Of a stretch of DNA of 59,693 nucleotides, positions 1 to 7,422 are shown piece by piece. The stretch lies in NCBI GenBank assembly GCA_934526185.1, contig CAKTAA010000005.1:1-59693 (forward strand), read 5' to 3'. Source of the DNA: an uncultured Eubacteriales bacterium. GTDB taxonomy: Bacteria; Bacillota; Clostridia; Oscillospirales; CAG-272. Position 1 is the stretch's first letter; the number at the start of each line of letters is the position of its first letter. The position numbers were made by a program, and so were the translations under genes. Under the pieces are notes generated by a model, which was given only the letters and a program-made list of their open reading frames with translations, did no database searches and was not told the DNA's origin.

Positions 1-2
1 GG

Positions 3-284
3 AGTATCCGGCAGGAGAAGATTTCGGGTGACAATATCTACCGCCTGCTACTGGCGTTCGATCAGGTCTATGAAGCCGCCTCCGAGGTGGAGCGGAAGGA
101 GTTCATGCGGGCATTCATTGAACGGATCGAGTTATTTCCGGAAAAGCAGCCGGACGGCAACTGGATCAGGAAGATTATCTTCAATTTCCCCGTTCCTGTG
201 AATGGGGCGGAAGTGAAAGAATTGCCCTTGGAAAATGAAACAATGGTCGAGTGCGTAGTATTGCTGTCAAAAGTACAGGATTGA
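3..284 (+). CDS. Large serine recombinase, C-terminal end (partial)
   Basis: Open from the left edge of the window, so only about the last 93 residues are present. The segment NIYRLLLAFDQVYEAAS, then EFMRAFIERIELFPEKQPDG, then the ending VECVVLLSK is the typical C-terminus of the large serine recombinases carried by integrative and conjugative elements of Firmicutes. These enzymes excise and integrate the element. The catalytic serine domain lies outside the window, so activity cannot be judged. Its place beside a deaminase gene and decayed rlmD-like DNA fits the end of an integrated element. The family call comes from recognising the tail, not from a catalytic motif. Confidence 0.75.
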   Translation, partial: SIRQEKISGDNIYRLLLAFDQVYEAASEVERKEFMRAFIERIELFPEKQPDGNWIRKIIFNFPVPVNGAEVKELPLENETMVECVVLLSKVQD

Positions 285-391
285 ATACTGAAAAAGGCTC
301 TACAAAATATCGTGTAATTCAAGATAGGTTGTTTATGTCTGACTATGACAGATATTTACTTGAACTGGAAAAGAAAGTGACAGAAAAATAA
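281..391 (+). other. Small reading frame of 36 codons, possible gene relic
   Basis: A short frame opening with TTG just before the recombinase stop runs to TAA at 389-391. It encodes a charged peptide containing YRVIQDRLFMSDYDRYLLE. Composition looks protein-like, but no convincing ribosome site precedes it and I recognise no family. It may be the tail of a decayed gene brought in with the element. Confidence 0.2.
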
Positions 392-424
392 GCGGAAAAT
401 TGAATTTTAAAAGGAGTGTTTATT

Positions 425-823
425 ATGTGGAATGAACTATATAATGCGGCAGTTAAGGTGCAAAACAACCGAACGATATCTCCTTTTATAGATGCAGGTG
501 GAGTTGCGGCTGCTATTCTTACAAAACAGGGAAATATTTATGTTGGTGTTTGCATTGATACAGCGTCAACTCTTGGAATGTGCGCAGAAAGAAATGCCAT
601 TGCTAATATGATTACAAATGGTGAGAGCCAGATTGATAAAGTTGTAGCGGTAATGCCGGATGGCAAGGTTGGTTCTCCTTGTGGTGCTTGTCGGGAATAT
701 ATGATGCAGTTAGATAAAAATAGTGGGGATATTGAAATTCTTCTTGACCTTGAAACACAAAAGACTGTAAGACTCAAAGAGTTAATTCCGGATTGGTGGG
801 GAGACGATAGGTTTTCTGAGTAA
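425..823 (+). CDS. Cytidine deaminase-like enzyme
   Basis: A 132-residue protein of the cytidine deaminase fold. Both zinc signatures are visible: CAERNAI, giving the first zinc cysteine and the catalytic glutamate, and PCGACREY, giving the other two cysteines. Family members deaminate cytidine or deoxycytidine; the length and layout also fit blasticidin-S-deaminase-like relatives, so the substrate is open. ATG 425 is preferred over GTG 416 because AAGGAG (411-416) sits nine bases before it. The gene is clearly more AT-rich than the chromosome further right and lies next to the recombinase tail, so it is probably cargo of the integrated element. Confident on fold, not on substrate. Confidence 0.85.
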   Translation: MWNELYNAAVKVQNNRTISPFIDAGGVAAAILTKQGNIYVGVCIDTASTLGMCAERNAIANMITNGESQIDKVVAVMPDGKVGSPCGACREYMMQLDKNSGDIEILLDLETQKTVRLKELIPDWWGDDRFSE

Positions 824-859
824 AAACGAAATGTAAAATTTTGATTTATCGACCTATCC

Positions 860-1036
860 CATAAACGCCAGAGATACGAAAAAAGCTGTGGATATGTTCC
901 CTCGCTCGTAAAAATAGCAAAGACATTCAGCCTATCGTATCGAGCCATGTGGAGACGGTATGCCTTTTATCCAAACATCAAACCAAGCAGCATATGCAGA
1001 ACTGTTGCCAATCGGTGAGCTCGAACATATCTGAAA
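860..1036 (+). pseudogene. Decayed C-terminal fragment resembling RlmD-type 23S rRNA uracil methyltransferase
   Basis: Two fragments in different frames resemble the end of RlmD/RumA-like methyltransferases: KKAVDMFPRS at about 879-908 followed by a stop, then HVETVCLLSKHQTKQHM from 946. Intact proteins carry 'VDMFPxTxHVETVxLLSK' without a break, so a frameshift and insertion lie between them. No catalytic part is present. Serine-recombinase elements are known to use the 3' end of rumA/rlmD genes as a target in some Firmicutes, so this may be an attachment-site remnant. Similar HVET/VEC-VVLLSK endings occur in recombinases too, so the origin is not certain. Confidence 0.5.
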
Positions 1037-1201
1037 ATGTTCACAGAGTACACACCATTAGACTAAACCTGAGCCGCGACTGATTTCCGAATTGAATAGA
1101 ATTTTCGGCTTTCCTTTTATTGGATATTTCCATGCTTCCTATGTTCATCTAAGTTTTAAATGATATAAAACAAATATCTCTCTCGCCATTCACGCATAGC
1201 G
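1037..1201. other. AT-rich gap with no recognisable gene
   Basis: Nothing coding is recognisable between the rlmD-like relic and the response-regulator promoter. The composition is AT-rich with scattered stops in all frames. Confidence 0.5.
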
Positions 1202-1232
1202 TTGAAAAATCTTTACATTGGCGTGATATAAT
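1202..1232 (+). promoter_or_regulatory. Possible promoter of the two-component operon
   Basis: A consensus TATAAT lies at 1227-1232, 22 bases before the response-regulator ATG. The best -35 match is TTGAAA at 1202-1207, but the spacer is 19 bp. The short distance to the ribosome site AAGGGGG (1242-1248) leaves a leader of about 15 bases. Confidence 0.4.
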
Positions 1233-1253
1233 TTGATTTCCAAGGGGGTTTAT

Positions 1254-1928
1254 ATGAAGCTGCTTTATGCTGAGGATGAACGGTCGCTTTCCGAGGCAGT
1301 AGTGGATATCCTTACTTTTCACAAATATATTGTTGATGCCGTATATAATGGCGGGGATGCTTACGATTATGCCATGTCCGGCGATTATGACGGGATCATT
1401 CTGGATATTATGCTGCCGAAACGGGACGGACTCGAGGTTCTCTCCGCTCTGCGGAAAAACGGCTGCAAAACGCCAATCTTACTTCTTACGGCAAAGACGC
1501 AGGTTGATGATCGCATCCGAGGGCTGGACGCCGGAGCGGACGATTATCTGCCAAAGCCCTTTGATATGGGCGAGCTGCTGGCCCGTGTCCGTTCTATGCT
1601 GCGCAGGCGGGAGGAGTTTCATCCTGACTTGCTTTCGTTTGGGGATCTGACGCTGAACCTCCAATCCGGCACACTGTGCTGCAAGGATACCGAATTTGTA
1701 CTTCCCAGGCAAGAATACCGACTGATGGAGCAGTTATTGGCAAATCAAAATATTTTTCTTTCCTCTGAGGACTTGCTGGTCAAGGCATGGGGCTACGATG
1801 CGGAAACAGATATTAACAGCGTGTGGCTCTATATTTCCTACCTTCGCAAAAGGCTTACCGCTATGAATTCGTCGGTAGAGATCGTGTCAAAGCGCAATAT
1901 CGGCTATCGTTTGGAGATGCCCCTATGA
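1254..1928 (+). CDS. OmpR/PhoB-family response regulator
   Basis: A 224-residue regulator. The receiver domain occupies about residues 1-118, with the acidic pair near EDE, the phospho-acceptor Asp51 in GIILDIMLP, the switch Thr in LLLTAK and the conserved Lys in LPKPF. The C-terminal winged helix (about 125-222) ends in the typical INSVWLYISYLRKRL recognition region. ATG 1254 follows AAGGGGG; an upstream TTG at 1233 is less likely. Its stop overlaps the kinase start (ATGA), so the two are translationally coupled. It sits directly before the VTC/DUF4956/CotH genes and so plausibly controls them, although a terminator separates the two groups. The signal it responds to cannot be read from sequence. 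Confidence 0.93.
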   Translation: MKLLYAEDERSLSEAVVDILTFHKYIVDAVYNGGDAYDYAMSGDYDGIILDIMLPKRDGLEVLSALRKNGCKTPILLLTAKTQVDDRIRGLDAGADDYLPKPFDMGELLARVRSMLRRREEFHPDLLSFGDLTLNLQSGTLCCKDTEFVLPRQEYRLMEQLLANQNIFLSSEDLLVKAWGYDAETDINSVWLYISYLRKRLTAMNSSVEIVSKRNIGYRLEMPL

Positions 1929-3151
1929 AGAAAACACTACGAAAGAAATTCATTCTCTTTGCCATGTCTGCTGTGACCATCCTGCTGGGGGTGCTGATCG
2001 GGGCGATCAACGGATTCAGCTGGATCATTCTGGATAGGCAATCAGACGATGTATTACACACTCTTGCGGGCGGGGGTGAGAAATTCTTACAGATGGATCA
2101 CCATGATCGCGGCCCATTTATGCCATCAATGAACATGGATACCATAAAATCAGCCCGTTTTTTTATGGTACGCACCGATCAAAACGGCAACGTATTGGAT
2201 GTCAATATCGACCAGATTTCCTCTGTCAGCACAGAGCAGGCAGCCCAATATGCCCGGCAAATCACGGATGCTGCCGGAAAGATCGACGACTACAAATATG
2301 AAGTAATGCAGCGCGGAGCAGACCGTCTGATCTTTTTTATGGATACATCCAGTCAGTTGGGGACATTTGTGATGGTACTCAGCATTTCCTCTGCCATCGC
2401 TTTTGTTTGCTGGCTCCTGATTCTACTGTTTGTAATTCTGCTTTCCGGGCGGGTGGTGCGCCCCATCCTTGCAGGCATGGAAAAGCAAAAGCAATTTATC
2501 ACCAATGCCGGGCACGAATTGAAAACGCCGCTTACCATTATTCAGTCCAACAACGATGCCTCCGCTCTGATTCACGGGGAAACCAAATACAGCAAGAACA
2601 TCCGACTTCAGACACAACGCTTGAATGTGCTGATGACAAATCTTCTGACACTTGCCAAGCTGGACGAGGAAGTAAAGCTGCCTACGAAAACTGTGGACAT
2701 CAGCGAATTGATTTGCGGGATGCTGGCAGTCTACGAAGATACCATGGCGCAGAAGCAAATTGCCCTGTCCGTAAAAATTCAGCCCGGTGTTTTCATGCAG
2801 GTTCACAAAGATACTTTTTCCCAAATGATCTCCATCTTGCTTGACAATGCGGTAAAGTACACCCCGGATGGCGGGATGATTCGGTTTTCCGTGACGGATG
2901 AGGGCGGGCAGATTGAAATAGCAGAAGAAAATACCTGCGAAATGCCCTGCAATTCTGACGCCGAACGACTCTTTGAGCGGTTTTACCGGGGTGACAGTGC
3001 CAGAACCCAAAGCAATCCGTCCTCCGGGTATGGGATCGGCCTTTCCGCTGCTCGTGCCATTGCGGAAACCTTTGGCGGTAAGCTGGCAGCAGAATATACA
3101 GATGGCAGAAAAATCCGATTTGCCGCCCGCTTTCCACGTCATTTCACATAA
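1925..3151 (+). CDS. Sensor histidine kinase, membrane-bound
   Basis: A 408-residue sensor kinase, partner of the preceding regulator. TM1 is at about residues 9-36 and TM2 at about 148-173, enclosing an extracellular sensor loop of about 110 residues with an acidic and His-rich stretch (MDHHDRG). The H-box QFITNAGHELKTP places the phosphorylated His at about residue 197. The ATPase domain follows, with N-box LLDNAVKYTP, an F-box at LFERFYRGD and G-box GYGIGLSAARAI. The start ATG 1925 overlaps the regulator stop. There is no HAMP domain of normal length between TM2 and the H-box, which is typical of small sensor kinases of this group. The ligand is unknown. Confidence 0.93.
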   Translation: MKKTLRKKFILFAMSAVTILLGVLIGAINGFSWIILDRQSDDVLHTLAGGGEKFLQMDHHDRGPFMPSMNMDTIKSARFFMVRTDQNGNVLDVNIDQISSVSTEQAAQYARQITDAAGKIDDYKYEVMQRGADRLIFFMDTSSQLGTFVMVLSISSAIAFVCWLLILLFVILLSGRVVRPILAGMEKQKQFITNAGHELKTPLTIIQSNNDASALIHGETKYSKNIRLQTQRLNVLMTNLLTLAKLDEEVKLPTKTVDISELICGMLAVYEDTMAQKQIALSVKIQPGVFMQVHKDTFSQMISILLDNAVKYTPDGGMIRFSVTDEGGQIEIAEENTCEMPCNSDAERLFERFYRGDSARTQSNPSSGYGIGLSAARAIAETFGGKLAAEYTDGRKIRFAARFPRHFT

Positions 3152-3160
3152 TGTTCACAA

Positions 3161-3197
3161 ACCTTCCCGCAAGCATTCACAAGCGGGAAGGTTTTTC
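3161..3197 (+). terminator. Rho-independent terminator after the histidine kinase
   Basis: Ten-bp inverted repeat ACCTTCCCGC / GCGGGAAGGT (3161-3170 and 3183-3192) with a 12-base loop, then a T-run. It separates the two-component genes from the VTC operon, so the latter probably has its own promoter; a TATAAT at 3223-3228 is a candidate -10. Confidence 0.85.
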
Positions 3198-3254
3198 TAA
3201 TGTCGGTCATAGGTTCGTTTCTTATAATGAGCGCATAGAAAGGAGGCATGCTAC

Positions 3255-3926
3255 TTGCAATTCAGGCATGAAGTAAAGCATGAGTTAAGCAATCTGGATA
3301 TACTGATTTTGCGGCAAAGGCTTAAAGCGGTGATGATGCCGGACAGTCATGCCAAAAACGGAAAATATGATATTCGCAGTCTGTATTTTGACAATCTGGA
3401 TGACAAAGCCCTGCGGGAAAAGCTGGATGGGGTGCTCATCCGGGAAAAATATCGAATCCGTCTGTATAACCATGACACTTCTGTCATTCATCTGGAGCGA
3501 AAGTTTAAGCGCGGCGGGCTGGGCTATAAGGATTCCGCTCTGCTCACCCCGGATCAGGCACAGCAAATCGCCAATGGGGACATTCGCTGGATGGCAGAAA
3601 GCACTGACGAAGTGATCCTGGGGTGTTATTCCCGGATTCGTAATGAAGGTTTGGCTGCAAAGGTAATTGTGGATTACACCCGGGAACCATTTGTATTCGG
3701 CCCCGGCAATGTCCGTGTGACGCTGGATTACAATATCCGCACCGCTCTGCGTTGTACCGATTTTTTAAATCCCCATTGCACCACCGTTCCCGTTCCCAAT
3801 TCTCCCTGTGTTCTGGAAGTGAAATGGTCCGGCTACCTGCCCGATGTCATTCGTGATATGGTGCAGCTTGGGGACAGGCACAGTACCGCATATTCCAAAT
3901 ATGCTGCCAGTCGAATGTATGATTAA
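3255..3926 (+). CDS. VTC-domain protein (polyphosphate polymerase-like)
   Basis: A 223-residue protein of the triphosphate-tunnel superfamily, VTC type. The basic and acidic strands of the tunnel can be followed: FRHEVKHEL at the start, REKYRIRLYN, IHLERKFKRG, KVIVDYTRE and the late VLEVKW. In yeast the VTC domain makes polyphosphate from ATP; in bacteria such proteins are usually annotated as polyphosphate polymerase domain proteins without proof. Start TTG 3255 is chosen because AAAGGAGG ends eight bases earlier and the ATG at 3248 runs into a stop after seven codons. It is first in a three-gene operon with DUF4956 and CotH-type genes, an arrangement seen repeatedly in Firmicutes. Confidence 0.85.
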   Translation: MQFRHEVKHELSNLDILILRQRLKAVMMPDSHAKNGKYDIRSLYFDNLDDKALREKLDGVLIREKYRIRLYNHDTSVIHLERKFKRGGLGYKDSALLTPDQAQQIANGDIRWMAESTDEVILGCYSRIRNEGLAAKVIVDYTREPFVFGPGNVRVTLDYNIRTALRCTDFLNPHCTTVPVPNSPCVLEVKWSGYLPDVIRDMVQLGDRHSTAYSKYAASRMYD

Positions 3927-3953
3927 AAATTAAATATAAGGAGAAACCCAACT

Positions 3954-4625
3954 ATGACTTTTAGCGATATCTTTAAATCCAGTTTTCTGGAAAATGTATC
4001 CTCCGTCAGTGTCTTTGACATGATTCTGACCATCGTTCTATCTTTTGGCATTGGTCTGTTCATTTTTCTTGTTTATAAGAAAACTTATCGGGGCGTGATG
4101 TATTCCGCTGGCTTCGGTACCACCTTGATTGCTTTGACTATGATTACGGCAACTGTCATCCTTGCCGTAACTTCCAATGTTGTCCTGTCCCTCGGCATGG
4201 TGGGCGCTCTGTCCATTGTCCGTTTCCGTACTGCTATCAAGGACCCGCTGGACATTGCGTTTCTGTTCTGGGCCATCGGCGCAGGTATTATTCTGGCGGC
4301 AGGCATGATCCCGCTTGCTATCATCGGCAGTGTCTGCATCGGTATCATTCTGCTGGTATTCGTTAATAAAACCTCCAATACCCATCCTTACATGGTGGTG
4401 CTGAGCTGTACCGATCATGATGTGGAAGTAAAGGCAAAGGAATTTCTCGCCAAAAATGTGACAAGAACGACGATCAAGAGCAAATCCGCTGTCAAGGGCG
4501 CCATCGAGCTGAACATCGAAGTTCGATTGAAGGATGATAATACCGATTTTATCAATAACCTCTCTGAAATGTCCGGTGTCAAAAGTGCGGTGATTGTCTC
4601 TTACAACGGTGATTATATGGGGTGA
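3954..4625 (+). CDS. DUF4956 membrane protein
   Basis: A 223-residue protein with three or four membrane segments in its first 135 residues (about 20-41, 50-75, 100-125) and a soluble C-terminal domain of about 80 residues resembling a small alpha/beta sensor fold. The conserved DUF4956 core LSLGMVGALSIVRFRTAIKDP sits on the cytoplasmic side between two helices. The function is not known; the family co-occurs with VTC-domain and CotH-kinase proteins, suggesting a membrane partner for them. ATG 3954 has AAGGAG about ten bases upstream. The next gene starts three bases after its stop, so the operon is tight. Confidence 0.85.
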   Translation: MTFSDIFKSSFLENVSSVSVFDMILTIVLSFGIGLFIFLVYKKTYRGVMYSAGFGTTLIALTMITATVILAVTSNVVLSLGMVGALSIVRFRTAIKDPLDIAFLFWAIGAGIILAAGMIPLAIIGSVCIGIILLVFVNKTSNTHPYMVVLSCTDHDVEVKAKEFLAKNVTRTTIKSKSAVKGAIELNIEVRLKDDNTDFINNLSEMSGVKSAVIVSYNGDYMG

Positions 4626-4628
4626 ATT

Positions 4629-6770
4629 ATGTCAGGAAGCAAACATTTTGATCGAATTGCGTGGAGCGTCACTGCATTGATGCTGGTTCTGACCATACTA
4701 TTTATGAATGGTGGTGTTTTCGGCATCGAAGCAATGACGCGCACCATGGGATACGAAAACAGATTATTTGACAATACAAAGGTTCATACCGTTGATATTG
4801 TCATGAACGACTGGGATGAATTTATCGCCAATGCCGCCAGTGAAGAGTACTATACAGCCAATGTGCTGATCGATGGTGAAGCCTATAAGAATGTAGGAAT
4901 TCGGGCAAAGGGAAATACCTCGTTGTCTACGGTGGCTTCCCTCGGCAGCGAACGCTACAGCTTCAAAATCGAGTTTGATCACTATGACAGCACCAAATCC
5001 TATTATGGGCTGGATAAGCTGAGCCTGAACAATCTGATTCAGGATTCTACCATGATGAAGGATTATCTGACCTACACCATGATGAATGAATTCGGTGTGA
5101 GCTCCTCTTTGTGCAGCTATGTCTATATCACTGTCAACGGCGAGGACTGGGGACTGTATCTGGCTGTAGAGGGTGTGGAGGAATCGTTCATGGAGCGTAA
5201 TTATGGCTCCGATTACGGCGAGCTTTACAAGCCTGACAGCATGAGCTTTGGCGGCGGCCGCGGCAACGGCATGGATTTCGATATGAACGATTTCGCCTTT
5301 GATTTCGGTGGAAATAATGCAGATTCTTCCAAACCGAGCGATACAGCCGGCGAACTGGATCCGTCCGCTATGAATGGAAGCGCTGAGAAGCCCAATATGC
5401 CTTCTTTCGGAAGTGTTGAAGCGCCGGACGGCTTTGATACATCTGATATTCCTGAAGATTTTGACCCGTCTACGATGTTCGGCGGCGGTGATGGTGAAAA
5501 TGGCGGTTTCAGCTTTGGCGGCGGAGGAGGAATGGGTTCTTCGGATGTAAAGCTGCAATATATTGACGATGAACTTGACAGCTACTCCAATATATGGAAC
5601 AATGCCAAAACTGATATTACCGAAGCCGATCAAAATCGATTGATTGATTCTTTGAAAAAGCTGTCCGGCAATGAGAAAATTGAATCTGTTGTGGATATTG
5701 AACAGGTGATTCGTTATTTTGTGGTCCACAACTATGTCTGCAATGACGACAGCTATACCGGCATGATGGTTCACAACTATTATCTTTATGAAAAGGATGG
5801 CCGGCTTGCCATGATCCCGTGGGACTATAACCTCGCTTTTGGCACGTTCAGCGGCGGAAACGCAACGAGTACGGTCAACACCCCGATCGATACCCCGGTA
5901 TCCGGCGGTTCTTCTGACAGGCCGATGCTGAATTGGATCTTTGAGAATGAAGAATACACAGCATTGTATCATCAATATTTTGCTGAATTTTTAAGCAGTG
6001 TTGATATTCAGGGCGTTATCGACAATGCCTACAACCTGATCAAATCCTATGTTGAAAAAGATCCCACGGCTTTTTACAATTATGAGGAATTTGAACTGGG
6101 CGTGGAGACACTCCGCCAGTTTTGCAGCTTGCGCAGCGAAAGCATTTCTATGCAGCTTGAAAACGGAAAAACTGCCGAAATCATGAGTTATGTAGATGCC
6201 TCTGAGATTACGCTATCCGACATGGGTTCTATGGGCGGCTTTGGCGGCGATATGCCGAATATGAGTGGCAATCGTGGAAACGTCGGCGATACGGAATCGA
6301 AAGAAGCTGCTATTCCGCAAATACCCAGCAGTTCAGACAAATCCGGTTTGAATGAAGAAGGAACTTCCGTCACTGTATCCGGAGGAACATTCCAAAATTT
6401 GTCCGGCAGTATGCCTTCTAATATACCCGAAGGGTTTACAGGAGGAATGCCCGAGGGATTCGATCCTTCGCAAATACCGGAGGGCTTCGATCCTTCGCAG
6501 ATACCGGGGGATGTCAGCGGAGGTTTTCCCGGACAATCGTCCGAAGGAACAGAAACAGCACCATCTGCAGATTCCGAAAACTCCGACAGCATGGATTCGC
6601 CGGAAAGCAGCAACCGTCCTTCACGAAATGATATACAGATGTCCGGTGGGGATTTCAATAGGAACGGGATGGGAACTTCCGCTTCAAACAGCAGCGGATG
6701 GGTATGGATCGCTGTTTCTGTATTGATTCTTGGTGCAGGACTGATTATCGCAAAATTATATAAGCATTGA
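4629..6770 (+). CDS. CotH-kinase family surface protein with C-terminal membrane anchor
   Basis: A 713-residue protein. An N-terminal signal anchor (about 10-32) is followed by the CotH domain: VHTVDIVMNDWDEF, GIRAKGNTSL, LDKLSLNNLIQDSTMMKDYL, ESFMERNYGSDYGELYKPD and MIPWDYNLAFGTF, whose Asp (about 399) matches the metal-binding Asp of CotH kinases. CotH in Bacillus phosphorylates spore-coat proteins. Two Gly/Met/Asp-rich inserts of low complexity (about 205-315 and 530-685) lengthen it well past the usual size; the second has the repeat PEGFDPSQIPEGFDPSQI. A final helix (about 688-707) and a short basic tail anchor it. With both ends in the membrane the kinase domain should face outside. Its targets are unknown. 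Confidence 0.88.
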   Translation: MSGSKHFDRIAWSVTALMLVLTILFMNGGVFGIEAMTRTMGYENRLFDNTKVHTVDIVMNDWDEFIANAASEEYYTANVLIDGEAYKNVGIRAKGNTSLSTVASLGSERYSFKIEFDHYDSTKSYYGLDKLSLNNLIQDSTMMKDYLTYTMMNEFGVSSSLCSYVYITVNGEDWGLYLAVEGVEESFMERNYGSDYGELYKPDSMSFGGGRGNGMDFDMNDFAFDFGGNNADSSKPSDTAGELDPSAMNGSAEKPNMPSFGSVEAPDGFDTSDIPEDFDPSTMFGGGDGENGGFSFGGGGGMGSSDVKLQYIDDELDSYSNIWNNAKTDITEADQNRLIDSLKKLSGNEKIESVVDIEQVIRYFVVHNYVCNDDSYTGMMVHNYYLYEKDGRLAMIPWDYNLAFGTFSGGNATSTVNTPIDTPVSGGSSDRPMLNWIFENEEYTALYHQYFAEFLSSVDIQGVIDNAYNLIKSYVEKDPTAFYNYEEFELGVETLRQFCSLRSESISMQLENGKTAEIMSYVDASEITLSDMGSMGGFGGDMPNMSGNRGNVGDTESKEAAIPQIPSSSDKSGLNEEGTSVTVSGGTFQNLSGSMPSNIPEGFTGGMPEGFDPSQIPEGFDPSQIPGDVSGGFPGQSSEGTETAPSADSENSDSMDSPESSNRPSRNDIQMSGGDFNRNGMGTSASNSSGWVWIAVSVLILGAGLIIAKLYKH

Positions 6771-7190
6771 GTGAGGCAATCCTAAGACAATTATGCTCAC
6801 AGAATTCCCGGCTCCCCCTGTCTATCGGCTCATCGTTTGTCATTCTGACTGTTCTGCTTACGCTTGGCGTCATATTGACCAAGGTGTGTAAACGCTATAG
6901 CTGCCTGTGTATCCACCCGTGCCATGAAGCCGTAGTATACGGAGGCAGGATTCAAATGACACGGTTCAAGTAGCTTCCAAGATTTATAAGACGGCGGACT
7001 TTGGTCATAACGGTGAAGAAGCGACTGTTGCGTTCAGTACCGCCCTGTTTGCTATTGCAGCATGGGCGGCGCTGGCATGGATTTGGTATTTCCACATTGG
7101 AAAGCCATACCCTGATTGCCGGACTATCCGGTACGGCAATCGCCATGCATGACGGATTCTGTAAAACATTGTTCGGATCCGTATAAAAAA
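6771..7190 (+). pseudogene. Degenerate membrane-protein fragments
   Basis: The stretch after the CotH gene has no intact gene but two membrane-like pieces in different frames. One, 6810-6890, reads SIGSSFVILTVLLTLGVILT; the other, open from about 6928, reads TADFGHNGEEATVAFS followed by a hydrophobic run ALFAIAAWAALAWIWYF at about 7036-7086. A stop at 6971-6973 separates them. They look like the broken C-terminus of one or two surface or membrane genes. No family is recognised. Confidence 0.35.
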
Positions 7191-7275
7191 ATAGGGAAGA
7201 GAACAAATTATCGGTAAAAATAATGTAAAATGCAGAAATTACTACGTTACATTGTAAAATATCTGTAATTGACTG

Positions 7276-7304
7276 TTGACAAAAATCCAAAGCTGTGCTA
7301 AGAT
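7276..7304 (+). promoter_or_regulatory. Strong promoter of the SLH-protein gene
   Basis: Perfect TTGACA (7276-7281), 17-bp spacer, TAAGAT (7299-7304). Transcription should begin near 7311, leaving an untranslated leader of about 110 bases. Confidence 0.82.
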
Positions 7305-7310
7305 AAACTT

Positions 7311-7372
7311 AGACAATTTGTACAGGTGAAAGGCGCGCCTCTTTAGGGGAAACCTGTACGGAAAATAAAATT
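7311..7372 (+). ncRNA. Structured 5' leader of the SLH-protein mRNA
   Basis: Right at the predicted transcript start is an 8-bp perfect stem GTACAGGT / ACCTGTAC (7320-7327 and 7352-7359). Its 24-base loop contains the self-complementary AGGCGCGCCT and a second small stem CCTC/GGGG around TTTA. The inner elements could form alternative pairings. I do not recognise a known riboswitch class. It may stabilise an abundant surface-protein mRNA or bind a ligand. Further down, an AT-rich inverted repeat TTATATATA / TATATATAA lies at about 7375-7399, just before the AGGAGG site. Confidence 0.45.
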
Positions 7373-7422
7373 CGTTATATATATCAAGGGTATATATAAA
7401 AAATTTTTAGGAGGAAAAAACC

